Shown here: positions 6,305-11,602 of the stretch, in pieces
Numbering within the stretch: the stretch's first letter is position 1
Layout of the letters: each line of letters starts with the position of its first letter
Assembly (NCBI GenBank): GCA_030587525.1
Contig: JAUQYW010000002.1
Coordinates: 1-11,602 of the forward strand
Reading direction: 5' to 3'
Source: Candidatus Sigynarchaeota archaeon
GTDB taxonomy: Archaea > Asgardarchaeota > Lokiarchaeia > Sigynarchaeales > Sigynarchaeaceae
Length of the DNA: 11,602 bases
Position numbers and translations under genes: made by a program
The notes under the pieces: generated by a model
Seen by the model: the letters and a program-made list of their open reading frames with translations, nothing else
Databases searched by the model: none
What the model was told of the DNA's origin: nothing

Positions 6305-6333
6305 CTAATAAAAGGATTACTAATAAAAAGGAT
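6305..6333 (+). promoter_or_regulatory. tandem direct repeat and probable promoter of the glycyl radical enzyme gene
   Basis: CTAATAAAAGGAT (6305-6317) is followed two bases later by CTAATAAAAAGGAT (6320-6333). Each contains a TATA-like TAATAAAA. The second would place transcription start near 6350, giving a leader of about 40 bases. The rest of the 227-bp divergent gap (6163-6389) holds only a weak AATC-GT-GATT dyad at 6345-6354 and no obvious small gene. Confidence 0.4.
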
Positions 6334-6389
6334 CATCGTTATCAAATCGTGATTGGAGATCAAGCTGACAAATTCCTTGGTCGTCGACC

Positions 6390-8807
6390 ATGGCAAGAAC
6401 CACTTTAAAGCGGGATAACGCCGAGAAAGGCGACGAGAAGTTAACGATATCTGATTTCCCGCACTTGGAGGAGATCCGGAGCTACATAGTGCGCGGCAAA
6501 GGTGAGCTTTGCATCGAGCGGGCGAGGTTCCTCACCCGTTTCTTGAAAGAAAAGGGGGGTTTGGATTACACGCATCCGTTCACTCGCCAGGCAGAATCAT
6601 TGAGATATATCCTGGAAAACAAGAAAGCCAACATCTTTCCCTATGAACTCCTCGCAGGCTCGTCAACGGCGAAGCGCAAGGGCGTGCTGTATTATCCGGA
6701 ATTCATGTCAGGTGCAGGCATCATCCCGGAGCTCTTGACCATGCAGACCAGGAAAACGAACCCGTACGACATGCCATTCGAGGACATAGAGGAGCTAGAC
6801 CGCGACATCGCTCCCTTCTGGATGGCCAAGAACGTGGGCGAAGTTTTGCGACAACGGCTTGGCGATGATGACCCTAGCTACCGGTTGCACCAGGAATTGT
6901 TCATGTACATGGTGAGCAAGTACAACTGCCAGAGTCACACGATTCCTGATTATCAGCGGGTGCTCGACAAGGGACTGGACGGGCTCATTGCCGAGGCCAA
7001 GGACCGCGCGAAGAACGCAACGACCGCTCAAAAAATCGTCTACCAGGGCATGATCACCGCGATGGAAGGGGTCATCACCTATGCGAACCACCTGGCAGCT
7101 GAAGCTGCCCGGGAAGCCGCCAATTGCACGGACGAGCTCCGGAAAGCCCAGCTCGAGAGAATGGCCGAAATAAATCGCCACGTGCCTGCAAATCCCCCGC
7201 GCACGTTCTGGGAAGCGGTCCAAAGCATCTGGACGTGCATGAACGCGCTGTACCAGGAACAAGCCAACGTGGGGTTCTCGATCGGACGCATCGACCAGCT
7301 CCTCGACAAGTACTACGTGCACGATCTCAAGACCGGTGCAATCACGAGAAAGGATGCCATGGAGATCCTCGCCCACTTCTGGTGCAAGGTCGGGGACAAC
7401 CTGCCGTTAGTGCCGGAAAGTGCCGAGCTCATTTTCGGCGGCACGGGATCCAACCAAGCCATCACGATAGGCGGTTGCGACAAGGAAGGCAAGAATGCCG
7501 TGAACGACACCACGATCTTGTGCCTCGACGTCGTCGACATCGTGAAGGTTCGTGACCCGAATCTCAACGCTCGAGTTCGCGAGGATGACCCGCCAGAATA
7601 CACGCAACAGCTCGTCGACGTGATCATCAGCACGGGTGCCACGCCATCGCTCGTGAATGACGCCGTGGTCATTCCAGCCTTGCAAAAAACAGGAGTCACG
7701 CTGGAGGATGCCCGGGATTACGCCCAAGTCGGTTGCCTGGAACCAAACTCGGCTGGTCGTACGTTCGGCCATACGGGAGCGATATTGATAAACGTCATTT
7801 CTGCACTGGAGCTCGCTGCCGGTAATGGCGATTCACGTCACGCTCCCGGTCTTGGCCTGAAAACCGGCGACCCCACCAAGTTCGAGACGTACAAGGAATT
7901 CGAGAATGCCGTGAAGCAGCAGCTCAAGTTCATCATCGATCACGCGACACGGCTCAACAATGCCCTGGGCGAGGTCTGGCAATACGTGCACCCGCAACCT
8001 CTGCTTTCCGCGTTGTTCGAAGGACCGATGGAATCGGGAAAATGCTTGCTATTCGGCGGCGCTACATACAATTCATCCGGCATCGCGTTCATCGCCACGG
8101 CGGACTTGATCGACTCGCTTTACGCCGTCAAGAGGCTCGTGTATGACCAGAAAAAGTTGAGCTTTATCGAGTTCTTGAAGATCGTGAACTCCAATTTCAA
8201 GAGCAACAAGGGCATTTATAATTACGTGATCAACAAGCTCGATCATTTCGGCAACGGCAAGGAGGAAGTCGATGCGATTGGAAAGGACCTCGTCGATTTC
8301 TTGTACGAGACGAGCCACGGTATCAAGAACTATCGCGGCGGGTATTACAACCCCGGGTACTGGTCAATGACGATCCACAGCGGCCTTGGCAAGGTAATGG
8401 ATGCGTATGCACACGGGAAGCTCAAGGGTGAACCTTTCGCCTCGGGCTTGACCCCGGTGTCCTTCGGGCAGCGTGAAGGCCCGACCGGCGTGTTCAAGTC
8501 GCTCACGGCGCTCGATGCGACCAAGATGCCGAATGGGATGGCATTGAACATGAAATTCAACAAATCGCTGTTCAAGAACCAAGAAAAGGTCGAGAACCTC
8601 AAGGCGTTGATCAAGACCTATTTTAAACAAGGTGGCATGCAAGTCCAATTCACGATCCACGACGCGAACACGCTCATCGATGCAAAGGCACACCCTGAAA
8701 AATATCCCGATCTCATGGTGCGCATCAGCGGGTATACGGCATATTTCGTTGACTTGAACGATCACATGAAGGACGAGATCATCAACCGTGCAATGATGGA
8801 CTTGTGA
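6390..8807 (+). CDS. glycyl radical enzyme, PFL2/glycerol dehydratase-like superfamily, substrate unknown
   Basis: Oxygen-sensitive glycyl radical enzyme of 805 residues, a normal length. The N-terminal PFL-like barrel spans about 20-660. The C-terminal glycyl radical domain carries RISGYTAYF, with Gly781 as the radical site. The catalytic Cys449 lies in VGCLEP with Glu451 two residues on, the GCxE arrangement shared by dehydratases and C-N/C-C/C-S lyases (glycerol dehydratase, CutC, HPAD) and unlike the Cys-Cys of true pyruvate formate-lyase. His183 in SHTIPDY matches the conserved barrel His. Positions that bind glycerol in the Clostridium enzyme differ: the His-Ser pair before the GR motif is Val294-Gly295, and the Asp at Cys+14 is Gly463. 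Thr462 at Cys+13 recalls CutC Thr502, but that is weak. The ATG follows an in-frame TGA at 6366; no good ribosome-binding site is near (GGAG is about 30 bases away). No radical-SAM activating enzyme is in the window, so activation must come from elsewhere. The gene converges on the TPR gene with 2 bp between stops. Confidence 0.92.
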   Translation: MARTTLKRDNAEKGDEKLTISDFPHLEEIRSYIVRGKGELCIERARFLTRFLKEKGGLDYTHPFTRQAESLRYILENKKANIFPYELLAGSSTAKRKGVLYYPEFMSGAGIIPELLTMQTRKTNPYDMPFEDIEELDRDIAPFWMAKNVGEVLRQRLGDDDPSYRLHQELFMYMVSKYNCQSHTIPDYQRVLDKGLDGLIAEAKDRAKNATTAQKIVYQGMITAMEGVITYANHLAAEAAREAANCTDELRKAQLERMAEINRHVPANPPRTFWEAVQSIWTCMNALYQEQANVGFSIGRIDQLLDKYYVHDLKTGAITRKDAMEILAHFWCKVGDNLPLVPESAELIFGGTGSNQAITIGGCDKEGKNAVNDTTILCLDVVDIVKVRDPNLNARVREDDPPEYTQQLVDVIISTGATPSLVNDAVVIPALQKTGVTLEDARDYAQVGCLEPNSAGRTFGHTGAILINVISALELAAGNGDSRHAPGLGLKTGDPTKFETYKEFENAVKQQLKFIIDHATRLNNALGEVWQYVHPQPLLSALFEGPMESGKCLLFGGATYNSSGIAFIATADLIDSLYAVKRLVYDQKKLSFIEFLKIVNSNFKSNKGIYNYVINKLDHFGNGKEEVDAIGKDLVDFLYETSHGIKNYRGGYYNPGYWSMTIHSGLGKVMDAYAHGKLKGEPFASGLTPVSFGQREGPTGVFKSLTALDATKMPNGMALNMKFNKSLFKNQEKVENLKALIKTYFKQGGMQVQFTIHDANTLIDAKAHPEKYPDLMVRISGYTAYFVDLNDHMKDEIINRAMMDL

Positions 8808-8809
8808 AA

Positions 8810-10204
8810 TCACGGATGCTTGGTTGCTTGCGTGTCTTTTAATTTTTTTTTGATTTCCTTAATGGTTTTTTTTAAATCTTCAATCTTAAAACTATATTTT
8901 AGGGTTGCATAGACCTGGATAGCGGCATCGTAATGCACGATGGCCTTTAATAAGTCCCCCATCTCCGCGCAAGTTGCAGCCATCTCGGTCAGGTCGGATG
9001 CCTCGTTTTTCAAGTTCTTGAGTTCCTTGTCGATCAAGAGAGCTTCCGTGAATGTTTCTATCGCCTTGTCGTATTCCTTGCAGTTTCGGTAGGCCATGCC
9101 CAGGTTCGATAGACCATCCGCGAGCCGCGTCTTGTCACCGAGCTGGCGATTCAATGCCGTGGATGCAAGAAAATCCTCGATCGCGGGACGATTTTGGCCG
9201 GCCTTCATCCTCGCATATCCGAGGTTGAGACTGGCTTCAGCTTCCTTGGACAAGTCTTTTGCTACCTTGGAAACTTCCCGCAATGCCTTCAAAGATTCGA
9301 TACAAGCGGTCCATTGATGGAGTCCCTTGTGAGCCGCGGCAGTGTTTCGGAGGGATTCAATTTGTCCCTCCAGGTTATCATTTTCCTTGAAAAAATCATG
9401 CGCCTTGTTGAGAAATTGGAGAGCTTTCGGAAAGTTTGAATCCTTCAAGAGCTTGTCTCCGATATCGAGGTCGGATAGTGCTTTTGCATTCCCTTCGGTG
9501 TCGGGCTTGGATCTCGCTACTTCAAGCCTTATTCGCATTTGGATAACTCGCGTTTCGGCTTCACGATTCGATGGCTCCAACCGCAGGAAATTCTGGAATG
9601 CTGTCAGCGCGGTTTGCAAGTTACCGCCGGCCTCTTCGAGCAAGGCAAGGTTCCACCACGCCCGCGCATGCTTCGGGTCGATCTCCGTGGCCCGTGCGAA
9701 GCCATCACGTGCCTCTTCCGTGCGTTTCAACCGGAGAAAGGTCATCCCACGTTCAAACCAGGCCGGGGCATCCCCCCCGTCGATGTCGATTGATTTCGAG
9801 AATGCGATGACCGCTAATTGTGAATAGTTTTCCATGGTCTTGACGTCATATGCGCGCTCGGAAAGGCTGAGATACGTGCAACCCATGAACGCCCATGCCT
9901 TTGCGTGCCGGGGATTCAAGGTAGTGACAATGCCATAGCTCTGCAATGCTTCTTTCCACAAATCCTCCCGGGCCATGATGCCAGGCGGATTGTCTCCCAT
10001 CCGCTCGAGCAGCTGCCCGAGCTCGAACCAAGCAAGCACGTTCATCGGTTCAACCTTCGTGGCTTGCCGGAAGCACCGCAGCGCTTCAAACACGTCGTCC
10101 CGGGACAATGCCGTGGCTCCCTCGTGTAGTAATTCCGTCGCTGTCTTCGTGGCTTCGCCGGTCGGGCCCTCGATACCGTGTTTGGTGGGAGTTTTTTTCC
10201 CCAT
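8810..10204 (-). CDS. tetratricopeptide repeat (TPR) protein
   Basis: A 464-residue, all-helical repeat protein that probably acts as a protein-interaction scaffold. No signal peptide, membrane segment or catalytic domain is visible. The repeats fall into two blocks. The first holds about five 34-residue-type TPRs (residues about 22-210), each with the W/L-G-A-Y-A-P pattern, for example in AWFELG, AWAFMG, AWFERG and AWWNLA, with loop insertions in the second and third. After a linker (about 210-235) come about five 40-residue-type repeats (about 236-437), for example SLNLGYARMKAGQ and SLNLGMAYRNCKE-like units, resembling LGN/MalT-type TPRs. A Lys-rich tail (about 440-464) ends the protein. 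Start: GGTGA overlaps the stop of the upstream WD40 gene with 8 bases to the ATG, and the gap is 9 bp, so the two are co-transcribed and probably translationally coupled. Together with the WD40 and NIF3-like genes it looks like a scaffold module. Partner unknown. Confidence 0.88.
   Translation of the reverse strand: MGKKTPTKHGIEGPTGEATKTATELLHEGATALSRDDVFEALRCFRQATKVEPMNVLAWFELGQLLERMGDNPPGIMAREDLWKEALQSYGIVTTLNPRHAKAWAFMGCTYLSLSERAYDVKTMENYSQLAVIAFSKSIDIDGGDAPAWFERGMTFLRLKRTEEARDGFARATEIDPKHARAWWNLALLEEAGGNLQTALTAFQNFLRLEPSNREAETRVIQMRIRLEVARSKPDTEGNAKALSDLDIGDKLLKDSNFPKALQFLNKAHDFFKENDNLEGQIESLRNTAAAHKGLHQWTACIESLKALREVSKVAKDLSKEAEASLNLGYARMKAGQNRPAIEDFLASTALNRQLGDKTRLADGLSNLGMAYRNCKEYDKAIETFTEALLIDKELKNLKNEASDLTEMAATCAEMGDLLKAIVHYDAAIQVYATLKYSFKIEDLKKTIKEIKKKLKDTQATKHP
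8843..8873 (+). terminator. T-tract terminator of the glycyl radical gene, inside the opposing TPR gene
   Basis: T9 (8843-8851) and T8 (8866-8873) on the plus strand lie 36-66 bases past the glycyl radical stop codon. They are the antisense of lysine codons at the C-terminus of the TPR protein, so one sequence appears to serve as a coding tail for one gene and a terminator for the other. Confidence 0.45.
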
Positions 10205-10213
10205 AGATGCGAT

Positions 10214-11188
10214 TCACCGGTTCTGTGATTGTGGAGGAACGGCGCCGATAATGTCACCGATTTTCCAGATTGCCAGGCTACCATCATCGAGCCCTACATA
10301 CAGGTGCGTGCTATCGATGGCGAGCGTTGTTGCCATCTTTCCATTGGCTGTAAATGAGAGCATTTCACGAGCGGTCTGCATATTCCATAGCTTGATCGTC
10401 TTGTCAGCCCCGCATGTAAAGAGATGCTCGCCTTCCATGACGATCGAATGCACGATACCGACGTGAGCTGCGACGGTAACGAGTTTCTCGCGCGATCGTG
10501 CATCCCAAAAGGTGATGGTCCCGTCCCGGCACGCGGCGACGATCCTTCCTTGACCCGAGATCACGGCCTTGACGTCATCGCCGTGCCCTTCCAGCGATGC
10601 AGCGTCGTTCAGCGTTTTTTTATCCCAAAGCTTGACGTTTTTTTTGCTACCTGGAGCATACAAGTATTCTTGATCCACGAACAAGTGATCCGCGTCTGTC
10701 CACGCGTCACGATGACCGAAGAGTGTCTTTTCCTCGCGCAAAGTGGCGATGTCGTGGACGATGATGGTACCATCCGACGTGCCCATGTAAAGGTGCTCGC
10801 CGTCATGGATTAAGGCTGTTGCACGATATTCATCGCCACCTTCATCCTGCTTGAGCAGTTGCGTTTCCTTGTCATAAACACGTAGCACGCTAAACCGGTA
10901 TCCCGTCAAATCTTTCCCTCCACCACCACCAACGAAGATACGGCTGGAGTCCGATGTGAGGCAGAAAATATCTTGTCCAAAGCCAACGAGCATCCCGTCG
11001 AGCCGGAAATCGCGCCCCTTCTCATAGACGAAGACCATGTCGAGAGGATATGAATGCCCTTCCGGCACGTACCCTTTCCCCCATGAATAGAGGTACCGGT
11101 CGTCGACGTGGATCCCCCGGATGGCATCCCGATGATCCTTCAGGACCTTTAACGGTGGTATGTTGGCGGGCAAATTGGGAATCATCAT
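10214..11188 (-). CDS. WD40-repeat beta-propeller protein
   Basis: A 324-residue protein made almost entirely of WD40-type blades, likely a single seven-bladed propeller used as a protein-binding platform in the cytoplasm; no signal peptide is seen. Seven units can be traced, each starting near a GH-like turn (KDHRDA, GFGQD, GGDEY, GHRDA, GHGDD, AHVGI, NGKMA) and ending near a WD-like strand (FVYEK, RVYDK, IVHDI, KLWDK, TFWDA, KLWNM, AIWKI). Blades 4-6 are the most canonical; blades 1 and 2 are degenerate and blade 2 carries a Gly-rich loop (GGGGGKD). ATG codons at 11188 and 11185 are both possible; an AAGGAT element lies upstream but rather far. It lies 34 bp after the NIF3-like gene and 9 bp before the TPR gene, so a three-gene operon is likely. 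WD40 proteins are common in eukaryotes and patchy in prokaryotes. Function cannot be named beyond scaffold. Confidence 0.9.
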   Translation of the reverse strand: MMIPNLPANIPPLKVLKDHRDAIRGIHVDDRYLYSWGKGYVPEGHSYPLDMVFVYEKGRDFRLDGMLVGFGQDIFCLTSDSSRIFVGGGGGKDLTGYRFSVLRVYDKETQLLKQDEGGDEYRATALIHDGEHLYMGTSDGTIIVHDIATLREEKTLFGHRDAWTDADHLFVDQEYLYAPGSKKNVKLWDKKTLNDAASLEGHGDDVKAVISGQGRIVAACRDGTITFWDARSREKLVTVAAHVGIVHSIVMEGEHLFTCGADKTIKLWNMQTAREMLSFTANGKMATTLAIDSTHLYVGLDDGSLAIWKIGDIIGAVPPQSQNR

Positions 11189-11222
11189 GCCGGTTGTTTT
11201 ATCCTTATGAGAATTATGTCAA

Positions 11223-11602
11223 TCAGTTGATGATGGTCCGATACAGGCAGCCGCGTTCAATAGCATAGACCGGCACGTGCAAGAAGGTTCGTTGCACGTA
11301 GCGTGCTAGCTCTCGTACGCCGGGTTCTTCAGCAGTCGCGTGGTTGACTATGATCACGGGAACACCCGTGTCTTCAGACCATTGCGCGCTCTCCCACAAA
11401 CGTGTACCATCATCGGTGAGTAAAAGCACATCCGCGCCGAGCTGGTGCATCTGCCGGTAGTTCGTGATGGCCCCGGTGCCGAGAGCGATGCGTGACACCT
11501 TTTTCCCGGGATCTCCTATCACGTGAACGACATCTTGACCGAGCATTCGCACGCGCTTCAAGATGCGCCGTGCAAGGTCATCGAAAGGCACCGGCTTGAC
11601 CT
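11223..11602 (-). CDS. NIF3 (DUF34)-family metal-binding protein, C-terminal part
   Basis: C-terminal portion of a NIF3/DUF34 protein; the reading frame stays open to the right edge, so the gene begins outside the window. NIF3 proteins are widespread toroidal hexamers with a di-metal site and no settled biochemical role; some are misnamed GTP cyclohydrolase I type 2. Seen here are the strand-turn VSRIALGTGAIT of the second lobe, a GADVLLLTDD strand, and NHATAEEPGV, whose HxxxE pattern (His and the Glu four residues on) supplies late metal ligands in the family. The end, PVYAIERGCLYRTI, also fits. An internal GTG at 11591 would give 122 residues, but the preceding codons continue the homologous segment, so it is probably not the true start. 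It is the first visible gene of the leftward run with the WD40 and TPR genes (34-bp gap). Confidence 0.75.
   Translation of the reverse strand, partial: VKPVPFDDLARRILKRVRMLGQDVVHVIGDPGKKVSRIALGTGAITNYRQMHQLGADVLLLTDDGTRLWESAQWSEDTGVPVIIVNHATAEEPGVRELARYVQRTFLHVPVYAIERGCLYRTIIN

Noticed and set aside
6795..7376. Minus-strand open frame of 193 codons inside the glycyl radical gene
   Set aside because: Antisense to a conserved catalytic domain with no motif or promoter of its own.
2651..8807. Anaerobic alkane pathway: fumarate-adding alkylsuccinate synthase plus alkylsuccinyl-CoA mutase
   Set aside because: Tempting because a glycyl radical enzyme lies near a mutase and MeaB. But the GCLEP motif with Glu451 is the eliminase type, the residue at Cys+15 is Ala where BssA (from memory) has a fumarate-binding Arg, the mutase lacks the carboxylate-binding Arg, and no small subunits or activase are present.
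1..11602. Mobile elements, CRISPR arrays, tRNA or rRNA genes, riboswitches
   Set aside because: No terminal repeats with transposase, no regularly spaced repeats, no cloverleaf or rRNA-like segment was seen; the gaps between genes are short and hold only promoter- and terminator-like elements.

Overview
The window looks archaeal. AT-rich TATA-like boxes (for example TTTATATAAA near 5755-5764) sit at plausible distances upstream of genes. Ribosome-binding sites, where present, match the archaeal/bacterial 16S tail (GGAGG, GAGGTG, GGTGA). Several genes have little or no leader, and gene ends coincide with T-tracts rather than strong hairpins. The vitamin B12 mutase is split into separate catalytic and cobalamin-binding subunits, which is common in archaea. 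WD40 and TPR scaffold proteins next to an anaerobic glycyl radical enzyme would suit an anaerobic archaeon, possibly of an Asgard-like lineage, but lineage cannot be settled from this sequence. No mobile element, CRISPR array, tRNA or rRNA was seen.

Left part (1-2608): a divergent pair. A D-aminoacylase/N-acyl-D-amino-acid deacylase-type amidohydrolase reads leftward and a creatininase-family metal amidohydrolase reads rightward, separated by a 136-bp regulatory gap that holds an inverted repeat and a T-run.

Centre-left (2651-5774): a compact leftward operon of acyl-CoA mutase large subunit, B12-binding subunit and MeaB-type GTPase chaperone, with gaps of 10 and 21 bp. It would usually be labelled methylmalonyl-CoA mutase. 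However, the two residues that distinguish substrates are Phe67 and Gln185, the isobutyryl-CoA mutase pattern, rather than the Tyr/Arg of true methylmalonyl-CoA mutase. A further conserved loop near the substrate pocket is also altered. The three genes together form and maintain an adenosylcobalamin carbon-skeleton mutase, probably for a substrate without a free carboxylate.

Centre (5893-6389): a small leftward dodecin-fold protein that lacks the flavin-stacking Trp and the Gln of ordinary dodecins, and a 227-bp divergent promoter region.

Centre-right (6390-8807): a complete glycyl radical enzyme of the PFL2/glycerol-dehydratase-like superfamily (Cys449, Glu451, Gly781). It has no activating enzyme in the window, and its pocket does not match glycerol dehydratase.

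Right part (8810-11602): a leftward operon of a NIF3-family metal protein (cut by the window edge), a seven-bladed WD40 protein and a ten-repeat TPR protein. The TPR gene converges on the glycyl radical gene with only 2 bp between stop codons.
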